From Elusimicrobiota bacterium (GTDB lineage Bacteria > Elusimicrobiota > Elusimicrobia > FEN-1173): a DNA stretch of 64,000 nucleotides. Below the pieces are notes generated by a model, which worked only from the letters and a program-made list of their open reading frames with translations, did not search any database and was not told the DNA's origin. How positions within the stretch are numbered: position 1 is the stretch's first letter; each line of letters opens with the position of its first letter. A program made the position numbers and the translations under genes. The stretch is from NCBI GenBank assembly GCA_016721625.1, contig JADKHR010000001.1, positions 2,232,001 to 2,296,000 on the forward strand. The letters are read 5' to 3'. This document shows positions 9,012-16,446 of this stretch, one piece after another.

Positions 9012-12000
9012 TTTTTTTCTTCGTCGGCCGGTGGTCACGAACCTCATCACTCTCTTCCTTTTGGTGGTGGGGGGGTATCAGTTTTTTCATGTAAGGCGGG
9101 AGGCGTTCCCGGAAATCGATTTTGACATTATGGTCATCACCACCCTTTACCCCGGGGCCTCGCCGGAAGAAGTGGAACGGTTGGTCACGACCAAAATCGA
9201 GGAACAGCTTCGGCCGGTGGCGGGGATCGACAAAGTGTTTTCCTCTTCCCTGGAAAACCGGTCCGTCATCACGGTTCGGATGGACGAAGATTTGTCGAAA
9301 CGCCAAATCGACCGGGCGATCAACGACATCGAACAGGCGGTCAACCGCGTCACGGATTTCCCGTCGGAGGTGGACCGGCCCGTGGTTCAAGAAATAACCA
9401 GCGATCGCCCCTTGATCACGCTGTCGGTGGCGGGGGGAGAGGAAGAGGTCCGCCGTCATTTCTCCGATGAATTGGCGGACGTGGTGGAAGACCTGCCCGG
9501 GGTGTCCCGGGTGGAGAAGAGCGGGTACAAAAAGCGGGAGATTTGGATCGAGGCCGACCGCCGCCGGTTGAATCAGCATCAGTTGAGCTTGTCCGAAGTG
9601 GCCGCCGCGGTGCGCGCCCGCAACACCGATGTTTCCGCCGGAACGGTGGAGGTGGGCACCCAGGAACTCTGGGTGCGGGTCACCGGTTCGGTCTTGTCGG
9701 CCGAGCAGGTGGGGGACTTTATCCTTCGCGGTAACGACGCCCGGCAATTTCTCCGTGTCAAAGACGTGGCCCGGGTGGCGGAACGGTTCGAGGATCCCCG
9801 GTTCCTCTACCGGGCCAACGGCCTTCCCAGCATCGACCTGAACGTTCGAAAACTCAGTTCGGGCGACACGATCCGGTTGGCGAGCGCCGTGCGGGCCGTT
9901 CAAGCCAAATTCACCTCCCGCGCCAAAGCCCAAGGGCTGACGCTGGTGGCTTCCGACGATTGGTCTTTCTTCATCAAACGACGACTGTCGGTGATGACCA
10001 ACAATTTGGTGCAGGGCGGTATTTTGATTTTAGCCGCGCTCTTCCTATTTTTGGATTGGCGGTTGGCCCTGGTGGCGGCCCTGGGCGTTCCGCTTTCCTT
10101 TGCGGCGGCGTTCGCCCTGGCGGTTCCCCTGGGGTTCACCATCAACTTGATGTCGCTGTTGGCGTTCATCATTGTGTTGGGGATGCTGGACGATGATTCG
10201 GTGGTGGTGGCCGAAAATATTTACCGCCATCTCGAAATGGGCAAACCCCCGCTCCAGGCCGCCCTCGATGGAACACGGGAAGTGGTGGTCCCCGTCTTGG
10301 CGTCGGTGGCGTCCACGTCGGCGGCGTTTTTGCCGTTCGCGTTGGTGACGGGGATCATGGGCAAGTTCTTGTTGATGATCCCGATCATCGTGGTGCTGGC
10401 TTTTTTGGCGAGCGCCTTTGAAGCCTTTTTCATTTTACCCGGGCATGTGGCGGAACTGATCCCGTTCGGCAAGCCGATCACCGAAGAATCCGAGGCCCGG
10501 GGCTGGTTCCGCTATGTTCGAAACGGGTTTCGGACCGCGGTGTCCTGGGGGGTCCATCATCGGTTCAAATTTGTTCTCTTGACGTTCGCCGTGATTTTAG
10601 GGACGGTCGTGATCGCCCGCCATCGGCTCAAATTTGTGCTTTTTCCCGCGGGATTGGTCGACCAGTTCTTTATTCAGCTCGACATGCCGGAGGGGACCCA
10701 CCTGAAAGAAACGGAGCGGGCCATGGCCTTTGTGGAGCGAGCGGTGTTGGAAATCTCCCCGGAGGATTTGGAGGCCGTGACCTCCAACGTGGGGATGAAA
10801 GGGTTTGAGGAAGAGATGCGGGCCGGAACCGCCTACGCCCAAGCGCGGGTGTTTTTGACGCCCGAAGAAAAACGGAAACGGAAAACCAAAACCCTCATTG
10901 CGGATTTGCGGGAGAAGCTGAAAGACATTCCGGGAGGCGGCCGGGTGGTTTTTGAAGAGCTTCGCACGGGGCCACCCGTGGGGAAAGCCGTGCAGGTCCT
11001 GGTCCGTGGCCGGGACCCGGCGGTCATTGGACGCATCGTCGACAATATCAAAAACGACCTGTCGACCTGGCCGGGGGTTCGGGATTTGCGGGATTCCCGG
11101 GAAGGCGGCAAGGTTCAGATGCGCGTGGTCCTTAATCCCCGGGAGGCGGCGTTCGCGGGATTGACCGTGGCGGGGGTGGCGCAGACTATTTTGTACGCGG
11201 TGGACGGCGGCGAGGCCAGCGTCATCCGGCGCGGGAACGAACAAGACGAAATCAAAATCCGCGTGCGCCTTCAGGCGGACCAACGGACCCAAGCCCAAGA
11301 ACTGATGTCTCTGGAGGTGCTCAACCCCCAGGGGCGCCCCGTGAGGCTGGGGGCCGTGGCTCGGGTGGAGAAGGGGCGCGGCCCCCCCTCTCTCGAACGC
11401 TACAACTTCCGCCCGGCCGTCACGGTGTCCGCAGACGTGGACACGGCGGTCGCGACCTCCCGGGAAATCAACCTGCGCCTAAAAAACAAGTTTAAGACCC
11501 TTTCCGAGGAATTCCCCGGGTATGAATTGGTCTATGGCGGAGAAGAAGAGGAAACCAACAAATCGCTCCGCTCCCTGTACAAGGCGTTCGGGGTGGCGAT
11601 CTTTTTGGATTTCGTGATCCTCGCCGCGATCTTTAAATCCTATGTTCAGCCGTTCATGATCTTGTTGTCCATTCCGATCGGCATGTTGGGGGTCGTGTGG
11701 GCCCTGCTCCTGCACAATCAGCCCGTGAGTTTCATGGCGCTTCTGGGCGTTGTCGCCATGACCGGCGTGGTGGTCAACAACGGCATCGTGCTGGTCAATT
11801 TCATCAATCAGCGCCGGGACGAGGGGCTCAGCGTGAAAGAGGCCGCCGTGGAAGGCGCGGTGGTCCGGTTGCGCCCCATTTTCGCCAGTTCGGTGACGAC
11901 GCTTCTGGGTCTGTTGCCCACGGCCTATGGAAAATTCTTGCAAGACAAATTCGGCATGAACGGGTACGAGCCCTTCGTTTCCCCCATGGCTCTGTCCCTG

Positions 12001-12174
12001 GCCTGGGGGCTGATGATCGCCATGCCCATGACCTTGTTTCTGATGCCCACCGCGTATGTTTTAATCGAAGACGCCCGCTCGCTCACCGCTCGGGCGATCG
12101 CCCCCGTGGTCCGTTCTTTTGGCGGGCTCATTAAGCGGATCGCGGGCGCGACCAAAAAGGAGAAATCATGCTAA
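9004..12174 (+). CDS. RND efflux transporter inner-membrane subunit (second copy)
   Basis: 1,056-residue AcrB-superfamily pump. It has the same overall layout as the first copy but a distinct subfamily: TM4 carries a triple acidic run (VLGMLDDDSVVVAENI), and TM10 has VVVNNGIVLVNF with no lysine in the usual relay position. RND proteins with this GVVVNN signature form a large, poorly characterised branch of the family. TM1 is LRRPVVTNLITLFLLVVGG. It overlaps the preceding tolC by eight bases and the Ste24 gene by seven, so all five genes are probably one transcript. No periplasmic adaptor is visible. The different proton-relay residues suggest that the two pumps are not redundant. Confidence 0.93.
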   Translation: MIDFFLRRPVVTNLITLFLLVVGGYQFFHVRREAFPEIDFDIMVITTLYPGASPEEVERLVTTKIEEQLRPVAGIDKVFSSSLENRSVITVRMDEDLSKRQIDRAINDIEQAVNRVTDFPSEVDRPVVQEITSDRPLITLSVAGGEEEVRRHFSDELADVVEDLPGVSRVEKSGYKKREIWIEADRRRLNQHQLSLSEVAAAVRARNTDVSAGTVEVGTQELWVRVTGSVLSAEQVGDFILRGNDARQFLRVKDVARVAERFEDPRFLYRANGLPSIDLNVRKLSSGDTIRLASAVRAVQAKFTSRAKAQGLTLVASDDWSFFIKRRLSVMTNNLVQGGILILAALFLFLDWRLALVAALGVPLSFAAAFALAVPLGFTINLMSLLAFIIVLGMLDDDSVVVAENIYRHLEMGKPPLQAALDGTREVVVPVLASVASTSAAFLPFALVTGIMGKFLLMIPIIVVLAFLASAFEAFFILPGHVAELIPFGKPITEESEARGWFRYVRNGFRTAVSWGVHHRFKFVLLTFAVILGTVVIARHRLKFVLFPAGLVDQFFIQLDMPEGTHLKETERAMAFVERAVLEISPEDLEAVTSNVGMKGFEEEMRAGTAYAQARVFLTPEEKRKRKTKTLIADLREKLKDIPGGGRVVFEELRTGPPVGKAVQVLVRGRDPAVIGRIVDNIKNDLSTWPGVRDLRDSREGGKVQMRVVLNPREAAFAGLTVAGVAQTILYAVDGGEASVIRRGNEQDEIKIRVRLQADQRTQAQELMSLEVLNPQGRPVRLGAVARVEKGRGPPSLERYNFRPAVTVSADVDTAVATSREINLRLKNKFKTLSEEFPGYELVYGGEEEETNKSLRSLYKAFGVAIFLDFVILAAIFKSYVQPFMILLSIPIGMLGVVWALLLHNQPVSFMALLGVVAMTGVVVNNGIVLVNFINQRRDEGLSVKEAAVEGAVVRLRPIFASSVTTLLGLLPTAYGKFLQDKFGMNGYEPFVSPMALSLAWGLMIAMPMTLFLMPTAYVLIEDARSLTARAIAPVVRSFGGLIKRIAGATKKEKSC

Positions 12175-13394
12175 CCCCTCTGGGCCTATTCATCGCGGGG
12201 ACCCTCGTTCTCATTCAATGGGTTGAATGGGTGGCCGAGTGGTTGAACGTGAGCGCCTTGAAGAAAGACCCGCCGCCGGGTTTCGAAGACGTCTACGACG
12301 GAAAGAAATACGCCCGGGCCCAAGACTACACCCGGGCCAAAACCCGGTTCGGTTTCGTTGATTCTTCCTTGAAACTCGCGGGGCTCTTGGCCTTCTGGTT
12401 TTTGGGAGGTTTTGGATTCATGGATCGGTTCGCCGGGAGTTTTGGATTTTCCGAGATCCCCACCGGCGTGATTTACCTGGGAGTTCTTTTCTTTCTGAAT
12501 GAGCTCTTCAGCCTGCCCTTCTCCATTTACTCGACCTTCGTGTTGGAGGCGCGTTTCGATTTCAACAAAACCACGCCGAGGACCTTCGTTCTCGATCGGT
12601 TGAAAGGACTTTTGTTGACCGCGGCGATCGGCGGGCCCCTGTTGGCCCTTTTGTTGTGGTTCTTCGGGCGGTTGGGGTCGACCGCGTGGCTGTGGGCCTG
12701 GGGCGCGGTGACGGGGTTCACCCTCCTGCTCCAGTTCGTTGCGCCGAGCTGGATTCTTCCGCTCTTCAATAAGTTCACACCGCTTCCCGAGGGCGACCTT
12801 CGTCGGGCGATCTTTGACTATGCCCAGAGGGTGGGCTATCCCCTCTCCAACCTGTTTGTCATGGACGGATCCAAGCGGTCCGCCAAGGGCAACGCGTTTT
12901 TTACGGGGTTCGGAAAAAACAAGCGGATCGCCCTGTTCGATACCTTGGTGGAAAAATATTCGGTGGACGAACTGGTGGCGGTTTTGGCCCACGAAATCGG
13001 CCACCATAAAAAGGGGCATGTTTGGAAAGGGTTCGCCCTGAGCGCCCTGCAAACCGGTGGAACCCTGTTCGTCCTGTCCCTGGCCCTCCGCTGGCCGGCG
13101 CTCTTCGGCGCGTTCCAGGTGGATCCTTCCGTTCACGCGGGGTTCGCCGTGTTCGGGATCCTCTTCTCTCCCGTTGGTTTCATCCTGTCCCTGCCGCTCC
13201 ACGCCTTTTCACGGCGAAACGAATTCGAGGCGGACCGTTACGCCGCCGAAACCCTCGGCACCGGCCGCGCCCTGGCCTCCGGCCTTCGAAAACTCTCCGC
13301 GGAAAGTCTCGCCAACCTCACTCCCCATCCCTTCTACGTTTGGCTCCACGCCACCCACCCGCCGCTGGTGGAGCGGGTGCGCGCCCTCCAGTGA
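12168..13394 (+). CDS. M48-family membrane metallopeptidase, Ste24/CAAX-protease type
   Basis: 408-residue integral-membrane zinc protease of the Ste24 (CAAX prenyl protease 1) family. The catalytic site HEIGHH is inside VLAHEIGHHKKGH; the third zinc ligand is expected in NEFEADRYAAE further on. Hydrophobic segments lie before and between these motifs, as in Ste24p. The N-terminus contains the family's usual DPPPGFEDVYDGKKYARAQDY-like region (quoted here only in outline), preceding a Y-x-R-x-K stretch. ATG 12168 has an AAGGAG ribosome site about six bases upstream and overlaps the RND stop. In bacteria this family takes part in envelope protein quality control; the link with the exporters next door is by position only. 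Confidence 0.92.
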   Translation: MLTPLGLFIAGTLVLIQWVEWVAEWLNVSALKKDPPPGFEDVYDGKKYARAQDYTRAKTRFGFVDSSLKLAGLLAFWFLGGFGFMDRFAGSFGFSEIPTGVIYLGVLFFLNELFSLPFSIYSTFVLEARFDFNKTTPRTFVLDRLKGLLLTAAIGGPLLALLLWFFGRLGSTAWLWAWGAVTGFTLLLQFVAPSWILPLFNKFTPLPEGDLRRAIFDYAQRVGYPLSNLFVMDGSKRSAKGNAFFTGFGKNKRIALFDTLVEKYSVDELVAVLAHEIGHHKKGHVWKGFALSALQTGGTLFVLSLALRWPALFGAFQVDPSVHAGFAVFGILFSPVGFILSLPLHAFSRRNEFEADRYAAETLGTGRALASGLRKLSAESLANLTPHPFYVWLHATHPPLVERVRALQ

Positions 13395-13915
13395 TTCGAC
13401 GAAAAAAAGGGGCGGGGAGCGGTCCGCCCAAAAATCCGTCCAGGCCGGGGATTGTTTCCGCCGCGGATCGTCGGTTCATGAGGGAAGCCCTGAAAGAAGC
13501 CCGCCGGGCGGCCGAGTCGGATGAAGTCCCGGTGGGAGCCGTGATCGTCAAAGGCGGGAAGATCATCGCCCGGGGGCGAAACCGCATCCGTGAACTCAAA
13601 GACCCCACCGCCCACGCCGAGGTCCTCGCCATCCGGTCGGCCGCTCGTCGGATCCAACAGGAACGATTGATGGATACGACCCTTTATTGTACGATGGAAC
13701 CCTGTCCTCTTTGTGCGGGTGCCATCGTTCTGGCCCGCGTGAAACGCGTCGTTTTTGGCGTGTGGGACATTAAGGCGGGTGCCGCAGGCTCAGTGGTGGA
13801 CTTGTTGCGGCATCCGGTTTTGAATCACCGCGCGGAAGTTGGGGGGGGGATCCTGGAGGTCGACGCTCGTCGCCTGCTCCAGGATTTTTTTCGAGCGAAA
13901 AGGCGGTCCATATGA
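13391..13915 (+). CDS. tadA: tRNA-specific adenosine deaminase TadA
   Basis: Zinc enzyme that converts adenosine-34 of tRNA-Arg(ACG) to inosine. It has the deaminase motifs HAEVLAIR (zinc His and catalytic Glu) and EPCPLCAGAI (the two zinc Cys), in the order and spacing of TadA. The start is uncertain. GTG 13391 overlaps the upstream stop and gives 174 residues with a basic, Pro-rich leader. ATG 13478 gives 145 residues but begins right at the first helix (MREALKEARRAAES), which normally has some residues before it. I prefer the GTG because of the overlap coupling seen throughout this operon. The gene overlaps the PilZ gene by four bases. Confidence 0.9.
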   Translation: MIRRKKGAGSGPPKNPSRPGIVSAADRRFMREALKEARRAAESDEVPVGAVIVKGGKIIARGRNRIRELKDPTAHAEVLAIRSAARRIQQERLMDTTLYCTMEPCPLCAGAIVLARVKRVVFGVWDIKAGAAGSVVDLLRHPVLNHRAEVGGGILEVDARRLLQDFFRAKRRSI

Positions 13916-14247
13916 TAACCGATCAGCGCGCCCATAATAGGGTGAGTTTCTTCTTCGGCGGCGACATTTACAAGGACGCGGACGGTGAAAAGGTGGGACG
14001 CGTCATTATTCGGGACATCAGTTTTTCCGGCCTCCGCATTGAAACCCTGGAGCCCTGGGAACCCGGACAAACCGTGTTTCTTGATTTCGACATCGCCGGC
14101 CGTTTCGAGTTCCGACGGGTTCCCGTGGTGGTGGCCCGAAGTGACGGCAACCAGGGTTCTTTCGTGACCGGCCTTAACTTCCGCCAAGGCGAAGATCGCC
14201 GCCGCGTCCGCCACGCCCTCACCTACGCCATCGAAAGCTCCAATTAA
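13912..14247 (+). CDS. PilZ-domain protein
   Basis: 111-residue single-domain protein resembling PilZ, the c-di-GMP receptor fold. It has an N-terminal basic motif (QRAHNR) where PilZ proteins carry RxxxR, and DISFSGLRI matching the D/NxSxxG motif about 25 residues later. The rest alternates short strands as expected for the beta-barrel (VFLDFDIAGRFEFRRVPVVV). It is the last gene of the export operon, overlapping tadA by four bases. The first arginine of the RxxxR motif and the spacing are slightly atypical, so c-di-GMP binding is likely but not certain. Confidence 0.8.
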   Translation: MITDQRAHNRVSFFFGGDIYKDADGEKVGRVIIRDISFSGLRIETLEPWEPGQTVFLDFDIAGRFEFRRVPVVVARSDGNQGSFVTGLNFRQGEDRRRVRHALTYAIESSN

Positions 14248-14337
14248 ATGGTGTCCCGCGGGCGCGAGAGTCCAATCCCGGAGCGCCGGTTAATTCAGGC
14301 GGATTTATAATTGAAGTTGAACTCCATCCATTGAGCT

Positions 14338-14361
14338 CCCTCTCCCGCGAGCGGGAGAGGG
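14338..14361. repeat. CTCTCCCGC palindrome, copy A
   Basis: A 24-base near-perfect palindrome (CCCTCTCCCGCGAGCGGGAGAGGG without breaks spans 14338-14361). An almost identical copy with one base changed at the centre lies at 24457-24480. It sits just upstream of the insertion sequence. This is the typical form of an extragenic palindromic repeat. Confidence 0.75.
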
Positions 14362-14375
14362 CCGGGGAGGGTATA

Positions 14376-15658
14376 AACCGGGTACACTGGTAACAGAATA
14401 GACCGGGCACATGGGTAACAGGTACAACAAAGGGCAAGGAGGGACACACCTATGCCCTGGAGAGAGACCTACCCCATGGAAGAGCGATTGAAATACATTG
14501 GCGATTGGCTGAAGGATGAAGAGCCCATGACGGATCTGTGCCGGATCTACGGCATCAGTCGAAAAACTGGGTACAAGTGGATTGAACGGTATCAGACGCA
14601 TGGATTGGATGGTTTGAAGGAGATGAGCCGAGCCACGCATAGCCATCCCAATCAGACCCCCGCGTTGACGGAAGAAGGGCTGGTTCTGTTTCGGCATCAG
14701 CACCCGCATTGGGGGCCGCGCAAATTGGTCCATCGGCTAAAGGAAATCCGGCCAAACGAGATTTGGCCGGCGGTGAGCACAGCGGGAGCGATTCTGAAGC
14801 GCCACGGGCTGACGAAACCGCCACGCCGCCGAAAACGAACGCCGATTTTCGCAGGGAATGTGCGCTCGGCTTGCCGCCCCAACGACGTATGGGCTACGGA
14901 TTTCAGGGGATGGTTCCGAACACGGGACGGCGGCCGGGTGGATCCGCTGACGATTACGGACCTGGCAAGTCGTTATTTGATCGAGTGCCGGGCGCTGACA
15001 TCGACGACGGGAGACAACGTTCGTCCCTGGTTCGAAGCGGCTTTTCGGGAGTTCGGTCTGCCCTGGGCGATTCGATCGGATAACGGACCGCCGTTCGCCA
15101 GCGTGGGATTGGGCGGGCTGTCGCGGTTGTCGGTGTGGTGGATTCGGCTGGGGATCATTCCTGAGCGCATTCGACCCGGCCATCCGGAAGAAAATGGGTG
15201 CCACGAGAGAATGCATCGAAGTTTGGCGGAGGCGACGGTAAACCCGCCGGAGAAAAACAGCATGGCGCAACAAGGATCGTTTTGCGTTTTCCGAAAGGAG
15301 TTCAATGACGAGCGGCCCCATGAATCTTTGGGAATGGCAACGCCCGCTCGGATTTATCGTCCGTCGGAAAGAACCTATCCGCTGAAGCTCCCGGAGCTGG
15401 AATACGGAAACGGGGTCGAAGTCCGGCGCGTGAGGTCCAACGGCGAGATCAAATGGGGTGGCGACTTTATGTATGTGAGCGAAGCGTTGATCGGCGAGCA
15501 GGTGGGTTTGCGTCGTGTCGATAACGATCGGTGGACGATTCATTTTGGCCCTGTTCCTTTGGCGATGTACGATGCGTCGAACAAACAATTGCAACCTTTT
15601 GATTCAGTAAAACTGTCACCCATGTGCCCGGTCTAAAGTGTTACCTATGATCCGGGTT
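14376..15658. mobile_element. IS481-type insertion sequence with doubled terminal repeats
   Basis: About 1.28 kb. Each end carries two copies of a roughly 20-base motif. The inner pair (14399-14420 and 15615-15635) are inverted copies, TAGACCGGGCACATGGGT at the left end, with 18 contiguous matching bases. The outer pair (14376-14395 and 15639-15658) match at 15 of 20 bases. Within the left end the two motifs are direct repeats (GGGTACACTGGTAACAG, then GGGCACATGGGTAACAG). The transposase gene fills the space and its stop codon lies inside the right inner repeat. I see no convincing target-site duplication, so exact boundaries are approximate. Confidence 0.85.
14452..15636 (+). CDS. IS481-family DDE transposase
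   Basis: 394-residue transposase. The N-terminus has a helix-turn-helix suited to terminal-repeat binding (MTDLCRIYGISRKTGYKWIE), followed by an HTH-like linker. The RNase-H-fold integrase core has the catalytic triad in the contexts WATDFRG, IRSDNGPPF and PEENGCHER. The C-terminus ends SPMCPV, encoded by the right inverted repeat. The frame is intact and of family length, so the element may still be active. The region after residue 300 (ERPHESLGMATPARIYRPS) is the usual IS481/IS3-group C-terminal motif. Base composition is close to that of its neighbours, so there is no compositional sign of recent arrival. Confidence 0.93.
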   Translation: MPWRETYPMEERLKYIGDWLKDEEPMTDLCRIYGISRKTGYKWIERYQTHGLDGLKEMSRATHSHPNQTPALTEEGLVLFRHQHPHWGPRKLVHRLKEIRPNEIWPAVSTAGAILKRHGLTKPPRRRKRTPIFAGNVRSACRPNDVWATDFRGWFRTRDGGRVDPLTITDLASRYLIECRALTSTTGDNVRPWFEAAFREFGLPWAIRSDNGPPFASVGLGGLSRLSVWWIRLGIIPERIRPGHPEENGCHERMHRSLAEATVNPPEKNSMAQQGSFCVFRKEFNDERPHESLGMATPARIYRPSERTYPLKLPELEYGNGVEVRRVRSNGEIKWGGDFMYVSEALIGEQVGLRRVDNDRWTIHFGPVPLAMYDASNKQLQPFDSVKLSPMCPV

Positions 15659-15799
15659 GCACAGAGAGGGTGGGGGGAAAACTTAGCGGAGTCTGATTAA
15701 GCCTTCCTTCGCCTGAAAGCCTTACCCTCCATTTGTCGTCGAGAAATGCTAAAATCAAAAACAACAGTCCAGTATACCGGGCTGGCCTCTAAGCTGTGG

Positions 15800-15843
15800 C
15801 ACCCACGCAGAGCGTGGGTGCGTGCGGCGGGCGCAGAGCGCCC
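15800..15843. repeat. Two adjacent hairpins with GCAGAGC core
   Basis: CACCCACGCAGAGCGTGGGTG (15800-15820) and GGGCGCAGAGCGCCC (15829-15843) are each stem-loops with the same GCAGAGC centre but different stem sequences, so the stems vary together. They end 12 bases before the tmRNA 5' end. A similar hairpin, with CTCT on this strand, occurs at 53503-53523. Confidence 0.65.
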
Positions 15844-15855
15844 GAATTCCCGCAC

Positions 15856-16203
15856 GGGGGTGAACAGGGTTCGACGAGGGTGTTTGAGGTTCTGGTTGCA
15901 GGCCGAAGTCGTCCGAGCTTCGCTAAAAAACGGGCAAACCGTTAAACGCCAACACTGAGTTGGCTCTCGCGGCCTAAACAGCCGTGACGCTTGTCCCTGA
16001 ACGCCGGCTACAGGGAACGAGCGCCATTAGCCGGCTGGCCGCATCCCGCGCGTTTCGTCGGGACCGGCGAGACCATAACGGAGCTGGCGCATGGGCGGTT
16101 CTGTCTAGGGACAACCCGAGCGCGAGACCAAGCCTAGGCTAAGCCTGTAGTGACCTGACCAATGCACTCCCGGACGCGGGTTCGATTCCCGCCACCTCCA
16201 CCA
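15856..16203 (+). ncRNA. ssrA: tmRNA (transfer-messenger RNA)
   Basis: 348-nt trans-translation RNA that frees stalled ribosomes and tags the nascent peptide. The 5' end GGGGGTG (15856-15862) pairs with CACCTCC (16193-16199), giving seven base pairs including one G-U, followed by the discriminator A and an encoded CCA (16201-16203). The T-arm GCGGG-TTCGATT-CCCGC lies at 16176-16192, and the 5' half shows the usual GGTTCGACGAGG segment. A tag frame ends GAG TTG GCT CTC GCG GCC TAA (15957-15977). If it resumes at GCC 15948 the tag reads ANTELALAA, the normal ...LAA ending. The resume codon is inferred. No clear promoter is seen, as hairpins abut the 5' end. Confidence 0.95.
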
Positions 16204-16222
16204 TTTGGTGGGGTTTACCCAA

Positions 16223-16256
16223 CGAAGGGCCACCTCCTCGCGGAGGCGGCCCTTCG
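16223..16256 (+). terminator. Hairpin after tmRNA
   Basis: CGAAGGGCC (16223-16231) pairs with GGCCCTTCG (16248-16256), and inside it CCTCC pairs with GGAGG. The stem is very stable and starts 20 bases after the tmRNA CCA end. A short T-poor stretch follows, so termination may be weak or the hairpin may mainly block 3' trimming. Confidence 0.6.
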
Positions 16257-16320
16257 TGCTTCCCGGGCGCTGATCGCTTTCCATTGAAGCTAATTCCTTG
16301 TTTTTTCCGCCCGTTTGTTC

Positions 16321-16341
16321 TGTTACAACAAATTTACAACT
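16321..16341. promoter_or_regulatory. AT-rich motif shared with the 33.2-kb promoter region
   Basis: TGTTACA, three bases, then AATTTACAACT. The same pattern recurs at 33224-33244, matching at 19 of 21 positions. Here it lies about 105 bases before the giant-protein gene. It may be an operator or an upstream activating site. I could not recognise the regulator. Confidence 0.4.
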
Positions 16342-16446
16342 TCCTAAGGGAATCTTTTGCGTTCTGGGGTTAGACTCTTGGGGAACGGTCAATCCATTGC
16401 AACGAACGAATGAATGAGTAGTGAATAACGTGCTCAAAAAAACTCT

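Noticed and set aside
12186..13202. Long minus-strand frame opposite the Ste24 gene
   Set aside because: An antisense shadow created by GC-rich codons; no motifs, and the plus-strand gene is clear.
15746..15958. Possible small ORF of 70 residues
   Set aside because: It overlaps the tmRNA 5' half and ends in the tag region; no start signal or protein-like composition.
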